Made by a program: the position numbers and the translations under genes | In this document: positions 28,522-38,575 of the stretch, piece after piece | Layout of the letters: every line of letters starts with the position of its first letter | Position numbering within the stretch: the first letter of the stretch is position 1 | Assembly (NCBI RefSeq): GCF_002087295.1 | Contig: NZ_MWVI01000099.1 | Coordinates: forward strand, 124,001 to 188,000 | DNA length: 64,000 bases | Direction: 5' to 3' | From: Vreelandella lionensis | Lineage (GTDB): Bacteria > Pseudomonadota > Gammaproteobacteria > Pseudomonadales > Halomonadaceae | The notes under the pieces: model-generated | The model's database searches: none | What the model saw: only the letters and a program-made list of their open reading frames with translations | Told to the model about the DNA's origin: nothing

Positions 28522-30006
28522 TTAGCGTTTATGGGGGGCTTCTTGGAACGAGAAGTACGTAAACAGCAGGGCCATGGCTAAGTAGCCCATCACAAATTCC
28601 GGCGCGGCGTTAAAAGCGAGTTTGGGCGCATGCATTAAGCCGACAAACGAGAAGCCTGCGGCTATCACAGCAAACGCGGCTGCTCGTCGGAATTGGTGAT
28701 CAATCACAGACACTGTCATGGCACCCAAGAAAATGGCCATAAACATAGCGCCTTGCCCCATCACCACAATTGCGCTGGAGATATCGCTCACAACTTCGCC
28801 TGCACCCCGGTTAAAGCGCGTCATTACATAGTTGGCAAAGTAGGGCAGCATTGCCAGGGCAATGGCGGGGTAGTAGCGGGTATCGTTAGCTTGGAACGCC
28901 GTGGCAATCATCGACATGCCCACAAATACCAGAATGGGGGCAACGACGGAGACCGGAATAATGGCGGCCAGGGCGGCAATCAGCCCAAACATGGTGGCCA
29001 GTGCATAGACGGCACCGTTGAGCAGGCTGTAACCGCGACCCGCGCCCATCCATTTCGCGCCCACCGTAGCGATATAAACCGTCGTTGGGAATACGCCACC
29101 AAATAGCGCGCCGATCATGGTGCCTACTCCGTCTACCGCTTGGCATTCACGCACGTCGTATTTGTCCCCTGCGGCTTCCATTGCCTCGACATTGTTCATA
29201 GTTTCGATGGCGTTATAGAGAGTAATCGGTAGCACGACGGTGAGCACGGCCAGCATACCGGTAAACAGCAGGCCTAGCCCTTCAAACCAGGCGAGGTTAG
29301 GTAGCAGCGGGTAAAAGCCCAAATGAGTGAAGGCATCGCTGAATCGCTCGCTACCCGCATCGCCAATCAGATAGGCCATGGCGGTGCCAACGACAATGGC
29401 AAACAGTGAGGTAGGCAGCTTGAAGGGCATGCTAACCCGGGCAACCAAACCGACAATAATAATACCCAGTACCAACAAGCCGATGACGGGCATTTCCAGC
29501 GTTTTGAACAGCATTTCACCGGCAATAAACGTCAGCGCTACGCCCGCGACTGCCCCCAACATGGCGGCACGGGGGAGGTGATATTGCACCCAGCGGCCAA
29601 TCACGCTAATCACGGCTTCAATAGCACCGCTGATAAAGCAGGCGGCCACGGCTACTTTCCAGGCCAGTTCCGCGTCTCCAGTCAGCTGTTTGGCAGGGAG
29701 TAATACGCCGAAGAGGAAAACAAACATCACCGGGGTAGAGATGCCGTAAGAGAGTGCGGTGACGTCGCTACGGTTCTCTTTGCGAGCAAGTCTTGCGGCA
29801 CTCCAAGCGTAATAAAAATTGCCTACCATCACCGCAACTGCGGCGCCGGGGAGCACTTGGCCGTAAACAATTGAGGTGGGGAACCCCATGCCTAACATCG
29901 TAATCGCGATGATAACGAAGTTGGCAATATTGTTTTGAAAGAGCGCGAAGAAGGCGTCGGTATCTTCTTTTTTGTACCACGGGTAGTGAGTGTTGGCAGC
30001 CGCCAT
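28522..30006 (-). CDS. NCS2 family permease (xanthine/uracil type)
   Basis: About 494 residues with 12-14 membrane segments and NCS2 features, such as TALSYGISTPVMFVFLFG near the half-helix region and TLYNAIETMNNVEAM. The family imports nucleobases with protons or Na+. The ATG at 30006 has AAGAGG upstream and homologues begin near it; the longer frame reads through operator-like DNA. The substrate is not evident; the long form resembles permeases near purine catabolism genes. The upstream region (30031-30148) holds several palindromes suggesting tight regulation. Confidence 0.85.
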   Translation of the reverse strand: MAAANTHYPWYKKEDTDAFFALFQNNIANFVIIAITMLGMGFPTSIVYGQVLPGAAVAVMVGNFYYAWSAARLARKENRSDVTALSYGISTPVMFVFLFGVLLPAKQLTGDAELAWKVAVAACFISGAIEAVISVIGRWVQYHLPRAAMLGAVAGVALTFIAGEMLFKTLEMPVIGLLVLGIIIVGLVARVSMPFKLPTSLFAIVVGTAMAYLIGDAGSERFSDAFTHLGFYPLLPNLAWFEGLGLLFTGMLAVLTVVLPITLYNAIETMNNVEAMEAAGDKYDVRECQAVDGVGTMIGALFGGVFPTTVYIATVGAKWMGAGRGYSLLNGAVYALATMFGLIAALAAIIPVSVVAPILVFVGMSMIATAFQANDTRYYPAIALAMLPYFANYVMTRFNRGAGEVVSDISSAIVVMGQGAMFMAIFLGAMTVSVIDHQFRRAAAFAVIAAGFSFVGLMHAPKLAFNAAPEFVMGYLAMALLFTYFSFQEAPHKR

Positions 30007-30030
30007 GTTAGGCCTCTTGGTTATCGTGTG

Positions 30031-30040
30031 TTGTATACAA
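30031..30040. promoter_or_regulatory. palindrome TTGTATACAA upstream of NCS2 gene
   Basis: A perfect 10-bp palindrome 25 bp before the permease ATG. A near copy TTGTACACAA lies at 30139-30148. The pattern resembles operators of FadR-type GntR regulators (TnGTnnnACnA). Confidence 0.5.
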
Positions 30041-30064
30041 GGCAGCGCTGAGTGTGCCGAAGAT

Positions 30065-30080
30065 TTGACTAATCGGTCAA
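30065..30080. promoter_or_regulatory. inverted repeat TTGAC-N6-GTCAA upstream of NCS2 gene
   Basis: TTGACTAATCGGTCAA has perfect 5-bp arms and looks like a TetR-type operator. A related sequence TTGACCAATCGGTTAG lies at 48514-48529 before a purine permease and TTGACTAATC at 50002-50011 before apt. A second palindrome CGTTGC-TTT-GCAACG follows at 30082-30096. Confidence 0.5.
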
Positions 30081-30138
30081 GCGTTGCTTTGCAACGAGCG
30101 CCGCACGGGCGCCCCAGGCTCTGGCGGCGAACGCGCAA

Positions 30139-30148
30139 TTGTACACAA
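30139..30148. promoter_or_regulatory. second TTGTRTACAA-type site upstream of NCS2 gene
   Basis: TTGTACACAA differs by one base from the site at 30031-30040, with 108 bp between starts. On the minus strand it overlaps TACAAT, a possible -10 element of the permease, so binding here would block transcription. Confidence 0.45.
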
Positions 30149-30205
30149 CATTTGCCAAGGGGTTGATAATCTTATGGCTTTTCGAAATAGCCAGTTGTTA
30201 CCAAC

Positions 30206-30233
30206 AAAAACGCCCAGGCGCTTGGCCTGGGCG
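30206..30233 (-). terminator. intrinsic terminator after tyrB
   Basis: On the minus strand CGCCCAGGC pairs with GCCTGGGCG around CAAGC and is followed by five T residues. It lies 20 bases past the aminotransferase stop codon. Confidence 0.9.
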
Positions 30234-30253
30234 TGGATAGCGTATGCTGTTGG

Positions 30254-31444
30254 TTAGTCGTTAACCGCAGCAATGGCTTTGGCGAGGTAGGGCAGATTTT
30301 CATGGGAGAAGCCTGCTACGTTCGCGCGGCCAGAGCGCACCATATAGATGCCGAACTCGTCGCGCAGACGATCTACCTGTTCCGGCGTGAGGCCGGTGTA
30401 AGAGAACATGCCGCGCTGCTCGGCAACGCAAGCGTACTTCTCATCCAGGCCGTAAGGCTTCAGGGCTTCGACGAAGTCACGACGCAGCGTGTTGATCCGG
30501 TCACGCATTTCGGTCAGCTCTTCGCGCCACATGGCAGAAAGCTCTGCATCATGCAAAATCTCGCTGACAATCGCACCGCCGTGGGCTGGCGGGTTAGAGT
30601 AGTTTTCACGGGCCACAATAGCCACCTGGGAGGGAACGTTCTCCATCTGCTCGGCGGCTTTAGCGACCAGAATCAAGCAGCCCGTGCGCTCACAGTAAAT
30701 ACCAAAGTTCTTGGAGCAGGAACTGGGGATGATCACTTCATCCAGGTTCTTAGCTAGCAGGCGAACGCCATAGGCGTCTTCATCAAGGCCTTCACCGAAA
30801 CCTTGGTAAGCGAAGTCGACGAGTGGCAACAACTGGCGCTCTTTCAGTACCGCCAGCACTTCTTGCCATTGCTGCTGAGAAAGATCAAAACCGGTCGGGT
30901 TGTGGCAGCAGGCATGCAATACCACTACATCGCCTTCGGGGATCTTTTTCAGCGCGGCCAACATACCATCAAAATCTAAACGGTTGTCGGCATCTACATA
31001 GGGGTACTTATGCAGTTCAATGCCTGCAGCGGTGAAAATACCGTGGTGGTTCGGCCAAGTGGGGTCGCTGACCCAAATGCCTTTACCTGGCAGTTGGCTG
31101 GCAATAAAGTCGGCTGCCAGACGTAAGGCACCGGTGCCGCCAGGGGACTGGGTAGCGCTGGCGCGGTTGGCTTTTAGCACTGCAGAGTCAGCGCCTAATA
31201 CCATCGGCAGAACGACATCGCCATAAGCGGGTGCACCGTGGGAGCCAATGTAGGTTTTGGTGGTTTCATTCTTGAGCAGGCGAGCTTCTGCTTCCTTGAC
31301 GGCCCGCATGACCGGCGTGTTGCCAGCGGCGTCGCGGTATACACCAACACCAAGGTCCACTTTCTGCGGGTTGGTATCTTTTTTGAAAGCTTCGATCAGC
31401 CCGAGAATGGCATCTCCAGGGACTCGCTCAATTTGCTCAAACAT
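30254..31444 (-). CDS. tyrB: aromatic amino acid / aspartate aminotransferase
   Basis: A class I aminotransferase of subfamily I-alpha (TyrB, PhhC, AspC). VDLGVGVYRDAAGNTPV, HACCHNPTGFDLS, the PLP lysine in SSCSKNFGIYCERTG (about residue 247) and RANVAGFS (substrate Arg) are seen. Length 396 is normal. It directly follows phhB (start codon next to the phhB stop), which points to aromatic amino acid turnover as in PhhC; AspC activity cannot be excluded. A terminator follows. Confidence 0.9.
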   Translation of the reverse strand: MFEQIERVPGDAILGLIEAFKKDTNPQKVDLGVGVYRDAAGNTPVMRAVKEAEARLLKNETTKTYIGSHGAPAYGDVVLPMVLGADSAVLKANRASATQSPGGTGALRLAADFIASQLPGKGIWVSDPTWPNHHGIFTAAGIELHKYPYVDADNRLDFDGMLAALKKIPEGDVVVLHACCHNPTGFDLSQQQWQEVLAVLKERQLLPLVDFAYQGFGEGLDEDAYGVRLLAKNLDEVIIPSSCSKNFGIYCERTGCLILVAKAAEQMENVPSQVAIVARENYSNPPAHGGAIVSEILHDAELSAMWREELTEMRDRINTLRRDFVEALKPYGLDEKYACVAEQRGMFSYTGLTPEQVDRLRDEFGIYMVRSGRANVAGFSHENLPYLAKAIAAVND

Positions 31445-31783
31445 TTATTCGGCTACCTCGTCGGTTCTGGCGGCAAGAATGAAGTCATTAAGATGCAGGC
31501 CGTTTATTTTATGGGACCACCACGTCACCGTGGTTTTGCCCCATTCGGTCACCAATACTGGGTGATGGCCAGCCTGCTCTGCGACATCACCAACACGCTG
31601 GCTAAACGCTAGCGCATCAGCAAAATTACGAAACGTAAATTGTCTCGTCAGCTTCATGATGCCATCGTGCTCGATAATCTGCCACTCTGGAAGCGCCTTA
31701 AGATGCGCTTGGCATACGTCATAAGAGAGCGGTATAGCGCTACCACTGCAGGGTTCGCACTGCGACTGAGCAAGAGATGTCAT
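31445..31783 (-). CDS. phhB: pterin-4a-carbinolamine dehydratase
   Basis: PhhB recycles the pterin cofactor of phenylalanine hydroxylase. The 112-residue protein has the PCD core: [39 protein letters not shown], then [20 protein letters not shown] and [14 protein letters not shown], with the catalytic His set. The start is MTSLAQSQ at 31783. It abuts tyrB with no gap. phhA (the hydroxylase) is absent here, so either it lies elsewhere or PhhB serves another pterin use such as molybdopterin-related chemistry. Confidence 0.93.
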   Translation of the reverse strand: MTSLAQSQCEPCSGSAIPLSYDVCQAHLKALPEWQIIEHDGIMKLTRQFTFRNFADALAFSQRVGDVAEQAGHHPVLVTEWGKTTVTWWSHKINGLHLNDFILAARTDEVAE

Positions 31784-31812
31784 GGTGTTAGCCTCCAAGG
31801 TTGACTCATCTA

Positions 31813-32725
31813 TCAGGGTAGAAGGCAGACACAATCACGACCAACATCCTTTGCACTATATAACGCTCGATCGGCCCGTTCGATCAGGCTCACCAGTGGC
31901 TCTCCGCAACGATATTCAGCCACACCAATGCTGAGTGTGATGTTACCCTGGCCAATGCCAAAATCGTAGTCTGCAATGGTGTGGCGTAAACGGTCGGCAA
32001 GCTTATGGCATTGCTGCAGCGAGGTAAGCGGCAGCACTACCATAAACTCTTCACCCCCTAGCCTTGCCACCATATCTTCACAGCGAAGCAGTGACTGCGT
32101 CACATCGGCTAGCTGTGGCAGAACGCTATCACCTTGTAGATGACCCCAGCGGTCGTTGAGCCGTTTGAAGTGGTCGATATCGATCATCATGATCGAAAGC
32201 GGCGTACCGTGGCGTGTGCTCAGCGATGTGAGGTGGGTTAATTGCCCCATCAGTTTGCGCCGATTAGGTAGGCCGGTCAGCGGGTCGGTATCGCTTAGTT
32301 TGCGCAAGCGAAGCTCTTCCAGCACTTGGTCAGTAATATCCAGCATAATGCCGTTCCAGCGTACCCCCGACTCCATTGGCTCGGGGTTAGCGCTAACGGC
32401 GATCCAGTGCGGTTTTGCTTTAGGAAAGGGCAGCCTGAAACGCGTATTTAACGGCAGCATCCAGCGCGCGTAGCGCTCAATGGCTGACATCACCTTAGGG
32501 TGATCATTACCTGTCAACTGTTCGATTAGTTTGGCTTGCATTGGTCGCTAGCTGCTGTCTGTCAACATAAGCAAGCGCCATGCCGCCGCCCTCTAGGTAA
32601 GGGAAGTGCATATGGCCGCTATGGGAGCGATAGAATTGAAAAAGCACCCCAGGGATATGTGGAACTAAGGTATCAGCACTTTGAGGAATGGCTACAGGAG
32701 GTACAGGTGCATCATTCACGGGCAT
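31813..32725 (-). CDS. PAS-GGDEF diguanylate cyclase, one-base insertion
   Basis: The N-terminal part (from ATG 32725: [20 protein letters not shown]) is the start of a PAS domain whose remainder ([31 protein letters not shown]) lies in another frame. Reading one A fewer near 32541 joins them ([16 protein letters not shown]). The C-terminal half is a GGDEF domain: [31 protein letters not shown] and [10 protein letters not shown] (active site). RCED five residues before GGEEF is an intact RxxD inhibitory site, so it should make c-di-GMP with product feedback. It might feed PgaCD control; that is inference. No membrane segment is seen. Confidence 0.85.
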
Positions 32726-32967
32726 GCGTGAATCTCCAATTTTATGCCTGTTGTAATTTAGCCGTGAAGATTAGCGGTAAAATCGTAAACAATATGTAAG
32801 CTTTTGCTGACAATTCATCTTTTTTTAATATTTTTTGGTAATTAAAAATTGCTTATCTATTCCATTTTTGTTGTTTTGCCGTAAAAATAACAAAAGTTGG
32901 GGCGGAGTATGCTTTTTATTCTTTTTTGAAATATTAAAAAATATTTTAATTCTATTTGGTGGTCGCT

Positions 32968-33828
32968 TTGGTTACGCAGAAATTACATACGGGCGCCGTT
33001 ACGGCAACAGCATCTGAAGCGACGCCGCGTTCCCAGGGGCGCGTTAGCTTGGTAGGGGCTGGCCCAGGAGACCCTGATTTATTAACGTTAAAGGCTTACA
33101 AACGACTTTTGAGTGCGGAAGTCGTGTTGTATGACCGCTTGGTTAGCGATGAAATTTTGGCACTGTTACCCGCAGAGACCGCGCGCTACTACGTGGGCAA
33201 AGCGCGCTCCTCCCATAGCGTCCCGCAGGAGGATATCAATCAATCGCTGGTAGAGTGGGCTAGGCAAGGAAAGCAGGTGGTACGCCTGAAAGGCGGTGAT
33301 CCATTTATTTTTGGGCGCGGTGGTGAAGAGCTTGAGACGCTGGTCGCCGCTAATGTGCCCGTTGAGGTAGTGCCTGGCATTACCGCCGCTTCCGGATGTG
33401 CAGCTTATGCGGGCATTCCGTTGACGCATCGCGACCATGCGCAGTCGGTGCGGTTTGTGACCGGGCATCTTCAGCATGGCGAATTTACCCTAGATTGGCC
33501 CACCTTAGCTCAGCCTGCCCAAACGCTGGCGTTTTATATGGGGTTGAGCAATCTCACGTTGATCTGTCAGGAGCTGATTGCTCATGGGTTAAACCCAGCA
33601 ACACCTCTTGCACTGATCGAGCAAGGCACTACACAACAGCAACGAACCCACATAGGCACACTACAGCATTTGCCGGATGGCTTTTTAGCAGGTGACATTA
33701 AGCCACCCACGCTGTTAATAATTGGTAGCGTGGTATCGCTGCACCGGACGCTTTCATGGTTTGAGACCGATAGCGGAACAGCAGTTGGTTTTTCAGAGGG
33801 TAAGCATGCACGTTTAACAGATGGTTGA
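32968..33828 (+). CDS. cobA: uroporphyrinogen-III C-methyltransferase
   Basis: SUMT methylates uroporphyrinogen III with SAM at C2 and C7 to give precorrin-2, for siroheme or cobalamin. Both family signatures are present: [19 protein letters not shown] and [37 protein letters not shown] is also typical. It is the stand-alone methylase, without the CysG dehydrogenase/ferrochelatase part. The start is uncertain: TTG 32968 has GGTGG upstream; TTG 32956 is in frame. The 240 bases before it are very AT-rich. Confidence 0.92.
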   Translation: MVTQKLHTGAVTATASEATPRSQGRVSLVGAGPGDPDLLTLKAYKRLLSAEVVLYDRLVSDEILALLPAETARYYVGKARSSHSVPQEDINQSLVEWARQGKQVVRLKGGDPFIFGRGGEELETLVAANVPVEVVPGITAASGCAAYAGIPLTHRDHAQSVRFVTGHLQHGEFTLDWPTLAQPAQTLAFYMGLSNLTLICQELIAHGLNPATPLALIEQGTTQQQRTHIGTLQHLPDGFLAGDIKPPTLLIIGSVVSLHRTLSWFETDSGTAVGFSEGKHARLTDG

Positions 33829-33974
33829 GCGTTTTGAGAGCCAAGCCGGGTGGCGTTATGTAATTGTCTGTGTATGCTAGTAAAGAACACTTTTAAAAAA
33901 CGATCATTCACTTATCGTGCTACTTGCCACTAACGCTGCTAACGCCAGCAGCCAAGCAAAAAGAGGGACGCAGC

Positions 33975-35152
33975 ATGTCAGAAGAAAACCGTTCAGATCA
34001 GTACACGCCAGGCCACAAGCCGGATATGAAAACGCTGTTTAAGGATAACCGGGTCAAAGGTATTGCCGGTATTGCAGCCATTGCGGTGATCTGGGCCATT
34101 ATGGCGCAATCCAATTCAGGCACCCACCAGGAGCGTGTAGAGGCGCTCGAAGGGCAGCTCGCCAGCGTTGAGCAAGAGAATACTGAGCTCAGCCAGCGCC
34201 TGTCGGAAGTAGAGCAGGCCGAAGCTGATTTGACCGCCATGCGCGATGAAATGGCGTCTTTAGAGCAGCAGCAAGCAGAGGCAACTGCCAGCCTTGAGTC
34301 TGCTCAGGGAGATGTCAGCAGCGTACAGTCTCGTCTTGAAGAGTTAGAAAGCCAGCGTGAAACGCTGCAGCAGGAAGTCACTGCTTTGGAAGAGCAGCTT
34401 GCCAGCACCGAAGGCGAGTTGCAGTCGCTTCGTGAAGAGCGTGAGCAAGTGGTAAGTGAGCGCGATGAGGCGGAGGCGTCGCTTCAGCAGGTTGAAGAAG
34501 CTCGTCAAAGTGCCGAGGACGCTCGTCAGCAGGCAGAGTCTGCTCGTCAGGAAGCTGAAGAGCAGCGTCAGCAAGCTGTTGAAGAGCTAGGCGCCGCTGA
34601 AACCAAGCTAAGCGATCTTGAAACCCAAGTGACGGATCCAATGAGCGCTTAGCGACGCTTGAAGAGGAAATTGCTGCCCAGGAGAGCGAGCTGCAAACCC
34701 TGCAGGATGAGCGCGATAACGTGGTGGAAGAGCGTGACTCGCTGCAATCAGAAGTGGACTCTTTAACTCAGCTGCGCGAAGAAGAACAGCAAAGACTAGA
34801 GCAGGTTCGCACTGAAATGGACGACCTGATGGTGGCACTGGATATCGGTCGCGATGAAGTGGCTAAGGTCGAGAGCGATATCGAGAGCCGTGAAGAGCAG
34901 CTGGCACGTTTAGAAACACAGTTGAGCGAGTGGCGCGATGAACTCTCTACGCTGGATGAGCGTTTAAACGTAGAAGATGCTGCCTCTGGTGAGGTGCCCA
35001 GCCTAACGGGTGAACAGCAAAACCAACAAGATCAGCAAAATCAGGAAGGCCAGGACGAAGGCCAGGACCAAGAAGATAGCGCTGGTGATGACAGCAATGC
35101 AGAGAGGGAAGATGACCAAGCGGCTGAAGAGAGCCAGCAAAGCAGCAACTAA
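33975..35152 (+). CDS. inner-membrane coiled-coil protein of unknown function, one-base deletion
   Basis: After a short polar N-terminus (MSEENRSDQYTPGHKPDMKT) comes one membrane helix (about residues 27-44, VKGIAGIAAIAVIWAIMA). Then follow about 300 residues of nearly unbroken heptad-rich, Glu/Gln/Arg-rich coiled coil and an Asp/Gln-rich tail. The frame breaks near 34637: restoring one base (for example GATGCC for GATCC) joins ETQVTDA to NERLATLEEEIAAQESELQT. AGAGGG precedes the ATG at 33975. A terminator separates it from mrp. I do not recognise a named family; a scaffold or envelope-spacing role is possible. Confidence 0.7.
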
Positions 35153-35190
35153 GCACGGCGCCGTGGCTTCCGGGAGTTGATAACTCCTTT

Positions 35191-35221
35191 AGCGGATGTG
35201 GGGTTTCCCACATCCGCTTTT
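35191..35221 (+). terminator. intrinsic terminator before mrp
   Basis: GCGGATGTGGG (35192-35202) pairs with CCCACATCCGC (35207-35217) across GTTT and is followed by TTTTG. It closes the coiled-coil gene. Confidence 0.88.
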
Positions 35222-35301
35222 GTTTGTTGGTTTAGAAATAGACCGCTGAGGAGTATCATTCACGCCATGTTCACGATAAACAAACAACGGGAGTGCCATT
35301 G

Positions 35302-36102
35302 ATGGATGGTGTAAAACATATTGTGGCAGTGGCATCCGGCAAAGGTGGCGTTGGTAAATCCACCGTGACCGTCAATTTAGCGCTGGCTCTGTCTGCACAG
35401 GGCTATCGTGTAGGCGTTTTGGATGCAGATATTTATGGCCCCAGCCAGGCACAAATGCTGGGTGTAGAAGAGGGTGTGCGTCCTCAGGCGGCGGCAGATA
35501 ATAAGTTTCTGCCGTTGGAAGCCCACGGTATTCAGGCCATGTCGATGGCGTTTATGGTTAACACGCGGGATGCCATGGTATGGCGTGGCCCGATGGTAGT
35601 GGGTGCGTTTCAACAAATGCTGACCCAAACTCAGTGGGATAACCTGGATTTTCTGCTGATCGATATGCCGCCGGGCACGGGTGACATCCAGCTAACGCTG
35701 GCGCAGAAAGTGCCGGTATCTGGTGCTGTGATCGTCACGCCACCGCAAGACATCGCGCTATTGGATGCCCGTAAAGGCATCGAAATGTTCCGCAAAGTGA
35801 ACGTGCCTGTGCTGGGCGTGGTGGAGAACATGAGCCTGTACCACTGCGAGAAGTGCGGCCATGAAGCCGCGATTTTTGGCACTGGCGGTGGCGACCGTAT
35901 TGCGGAGGAGTACGACACTACCGTGTTGGGACGTTTGCCGCTGACCCTGTCGATTCGCGAGCTGGCAGATTCTGGACGCCCAAGCGTGGTTTCCGCGCCA
36001 GGCAGGGCCGTTAGCCGTACCTTTGCCGAGATTGCCAGCCAAGTAGCGCAGTCCGGCAGAGCTAGCCAAAGCGGCGGCCCTACGATTTCTTTTAGCGAGT
36101 GA
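35302..36102 (+). CDS. apbC: Mrp/ApbC/NBP35 family iron-sulfur cluster carrier ATPase
   Basis: A P-loop ATPase that carries Fe-S clusters to apoproteins. VAVASGKGGVGKSTVTVNLA is the deviant Walker A, LLIDMPPGTGD follows, and YHCEKCGH holds the CxxC that binds the bridging cluster. At 266 residues it lacks the N-terminal DUF59/MIP18 domain of E. coli Mrp. ATG 35302 has CGGGAG at proper spacing; the GTG nine bases earlier is too close to it. dcd begins 11 bases later. Confidence 0.92.
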   Translation: MDGVKHIVAVASGKGGVGKSTVTVNLALALSAQGYRVGVLDADIYGPSQAQMLGVEEGVRPQAAADNKFLPLEAHGIQAMSMAFMVNTRDAMVWRGPMVVGAFQQMLTQTQWDNLDFLLIDMPPGTGDIQLTLAQKVPVSGAVIVTPPQDIALLDARKGIEMFRKVNVPVLGVVENMSLYHCEKCGHEAAIFGTGGGDRIAEEYDTTVLGRLPLTLSIRELADSGRPSVVSAPGRAVSRTFAEIASQVAQSGRASQSGGPTISFSE

Positions 36103-36113
36103 TGAAGTAACCG

Positions 36114-36680
36114 ATGAGCATTAAATCAGACAAGTGGATTCGCCGAATGGCGCAGAGCGATGCCATGATCGAGCCTTTCGAGGCAGAGCAGGTGCGCTAT
36201 GTGAACGATCAGCGGGTGATCTCCTATGGTACTTCCAGCTATGGCTATGATGTACGCTGCGCCGATGAGTTTAAGGTATTTACCAACATTCACTCGGCGA
36301 TTGTTGACCCTAAAGCCTTCGACGACAAAAGCTTTGTCGATGTGAAGGGCGATGTTTGCATCATTCCGCCAAACTCTTTTGCGCTGGCGCGGACGGTGGA
36401 GTATTTCCGCATCCCGCGTAATGTGCTGACCATTTGTCTGGGCAAATCCACCTACGCGCGCTGTGGCATCATCGTCAACGTGACGCCGCTGGAGCCTGAG
36501 TGGGAAGGGCACGTGACGCTGGAATTCTCCAACACCACCAACCTGCCCGCGAAGATCTATGCCCATGAAGGCGTCGCCCAGATGCTCTTCCTGGAGTCGG
36601 ATGAGGTGTGTGAAACCTCTTATAAAGATAGGGGTGGTAAGTACATGGGCCAACGTGGCGTGACGTTGCCGCGTACCTAA
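36114..36680 (+). CDS. dcd: dCTP deaminase
   Basis: Dcd converts dCTP to dUTP, the main source of dUMP for thymidylate. The trimeric dUTPase-like fold is shown by [35 protein letters not shown] and [18 protein letters not shown] (catalytic Glu). Length 188 is normal and the frame is intact. It follows mrp closely, an arrangement also known in Pseudomonas. Confidence 0.97.
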   Translation: MSIKSDKWIRRMAQSDAMIEPFEAEQVRYVNDQRVISYGTSSYGYDVRCADEFKVFTNIHSAIVDPKAFDDKSFVDVKGDVCIIPPNSFALARTVEYFRIPRNVLTICLGKSTYARCGIIVNVTPLEPEWEGHVTLEFSNTTNLPAKIYAHEGVAQMLFLESDEVCETSYKDRGGKYMGQRGVTLPRT

Positions 36681-36698
36681 TACGCCTTCTGTGCTACT

Positions 36699-36738
36699 AA
36701 AAAAGCCTTGCCGCATCACTGCGGCAAGGCTTTTTTTT
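36699..36738. terminator. bidirectional intrinsic terminator between dcd and purN
   Basis: A-run, GCCTTGCCGCA, TCAC loop, TGCGGCAAGGC, eight T. Symmetry suits the convergent dcd (plus) and purN (minus). Confidence 0.95.
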
Positions 36739-36756
36739 AACGGAGGCTCTGAGAGA

Positions 36757-37500
36757 TTAGGCGTCGTCGATCTCTTCATCCAGCTCTTCAGCGGCATCCG
36801 CATGGGAGAGGCGCATGCCGTACGGCGGAAGCGGGTGGCCGTCCATGGTGGCACCCTCTGCGTTGTACTGCAGGCGTCCTTCCAGGAACCACTGCACCGC
36901 AATCGGGAAGATCAGGTGCTCGCGCGCGTGGACTTTCTCCTTTAGCGTCTCCACCGTGTCATCTGAGCTAACCTGCAGCTCCGCTTGCAGCACAACGGGG
37001 CCGCCATCGAGTTCTTCAGTGACAGAGTGTACGCTGCAGCCGTGGTGCGAGGCGCCATCAGCTAATGCACGTGCATGGGTGTTCAAGCCCTGGTAAGCCG
37101 GCAGCAGTGAGGGGTGAATATTAAGCATCCGCCCCAAGAAACGCTGTACAAAACGCGGTGTTAGAATGCGCATAAAGCCCGCTAGAACGATAACGTCTGG
37201 CTCGTGGCGTTCTATCACCTTGATCAGCGCGCCATCGTAAGCATCGCGGCTATCGTATTCACGATGGGGAAGTACTACCGCTTCGATGCCTGCTTCATGG
37301 GCACGTTTCAAGCCATAGGCATCGGGCTCGTTGGAGATCACTGCAACGATCTCACCGCCCAAGCGGTCATGCCGCTGAGCATCAATGAGCGCCTGTAGAT
37401 TACTGCCACTGCCAGAGATCAGTACCACCACGCGGCGTGCGCCCACAGGATCAGGCGTCATGCCGTTTAGGGTGTCGCTGCTGTAGTCGGTGCTGCTCAT
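36757..37500 (-). CDS. purN: phosphoribosylglycinamide formyltransferase
   Basis: PurN formylates GAR with 10-formyl-THF in purine synthesis. [17 protein letters not shown], the catalytic region [18 protein letters not shown] (Asn-His) and [13 protein letters not shown] (Asp) are visible. Length 247 includes a 15-20 residue N-terminal and an acidic C-terminal extension. Its start overlaps the purM stop by ATGA, so the two are translationally coupled. Confidence 0.95.
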   Translation of the reverse strand: MSSTDYSSDTLNGMTPDPVGARRVVVLISGSGSNLQALIDAQRHDRLGGEIVAVISNEPDAYGLKRAHEAGIEAVVLPHREYDSRDAYDGALIKVIERHEPDVIVLAGFMRILTPRFVQRFLGRMLNIHPSLLPAYQGLNTHARALADGASHHGCSVHSVTEELDGGPVVLQAELQVSSDDTVETLKEKVHAREHLIFPIAVQWFLEGRLQYNAEGATMDGHPLPPYGMRLSHADAAEELDEEIDDA

Positions 37501-38575
37501 GCGTTGTGGCTCGCTTGGGTGTGGTCGAGTACGACCGCCTCGTCCTGGCGCTGAATAATCTGACCGATTTGATAAACGGTCTCGCCCTGGGCCTCAAGGT
37601 GCGCCTTAGCGTTCGCTGCCTGCTCTGCGGGCACCACGATGACCATACCAATACCGCAGTTCAGCACGCGGTGCATTTCGGTTTCGTTGACGTTGCCTTT
37701 GGCCTGCAGCCAGTTAAACACTTCAGGGCGCTGCCAGCTGGTGAGGTCAATGTGTGCTGCCAGGGTGTCTGGTAGAACGCGGGGGATATTTTCCAGCAGG
37801 CCGCCGCCAGTAATGTCCGAAAGGGCATGTACGGGAATGTCGGTGCCGCGCATCATGGAGAGCAGTGATTTTACATAGATGCGCGTAGGGGCCATCAAGG
37901 CATCGCCTAGTGGCTTGCCGTCAACGGTTTCTTCCAGGGAAGCATTGCTGACTTCTAGAATTTTACGAATCAGCGAGTAGCCGTTGGAGTGGGGGCCAGA
38001 GGAGGCCAGACCGAGCAGCACATCGCCTTCAGCGACTTTGCTGCCATCCAAAATCTCAGACTTCTCGACAACGCCTACGCAGAAGCCAGCCAGATCGTAA
38101 TCGCTGCCTTCGTACATGCCGGGCATTTCTGCGGTTTCACCACCTACCAGTGCGCAGCCTGCTAGCTCGCAGCCAGCGCCAATACCGGTCACTACGTCGG
38201 CAGCAATATCCACATCCAGTTTGCCCGTGGCATAGTAGTCCAGGAAAAGTAGCGGCTCGGCACCCGCCACGATCAAGTCATCACACACATGGCTACCAGG
38301 TCGATGCCGATAGTGTCATGCTTGCCAAGATCCATTGCCAGACGCAGTTTAGTGCCCACCCCGTCTGTGCCTGAGACGAGTACCGGCTGTTTATAACCCG
38401 CGGGCAGCTCGCACAGTGCGCCGAAACCGCCAAGGCCACCCATCACTTCAGGGCGTGATGTGCGCTTGGCAACGTGCTTGATACGATCAACAAGGGCGTT
38501 GCCGGCATCAATATCGACGCCTGCGTCTTTGTAGCTGAGAGAGGGAGTAGCCTGGGAGGGAGAGGTCTCGGTCAT
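37497..38575 (-). CDS. purM: phosphoribosylformylglycinamidine cyclo-ligase, one-base deletion
   Basis: PurM closes FGAM to AIR with [51 protein letters not shown] and [15 protein letters not shown] (here [15 protein letters not shown]) motifs are seen. The frame breaks after [17 protein letters not shown] should be GTG-AAT-GAC, giving the conserved [20 protein letters not shown], so an A is missing near 38281. The start MTETSPSQ is at 38575; repaired length is about 359. It is divergent from perM. Confidence 0.95.

Noticed and set aside
32800-32960. Separate small gene in the AT-rich stretch before cobA (frame 32835-33017)
   Set aside because: The frame is Phe/Ile/Lys-rich by base composition alone, overlaps cobA and has no ribosome site.
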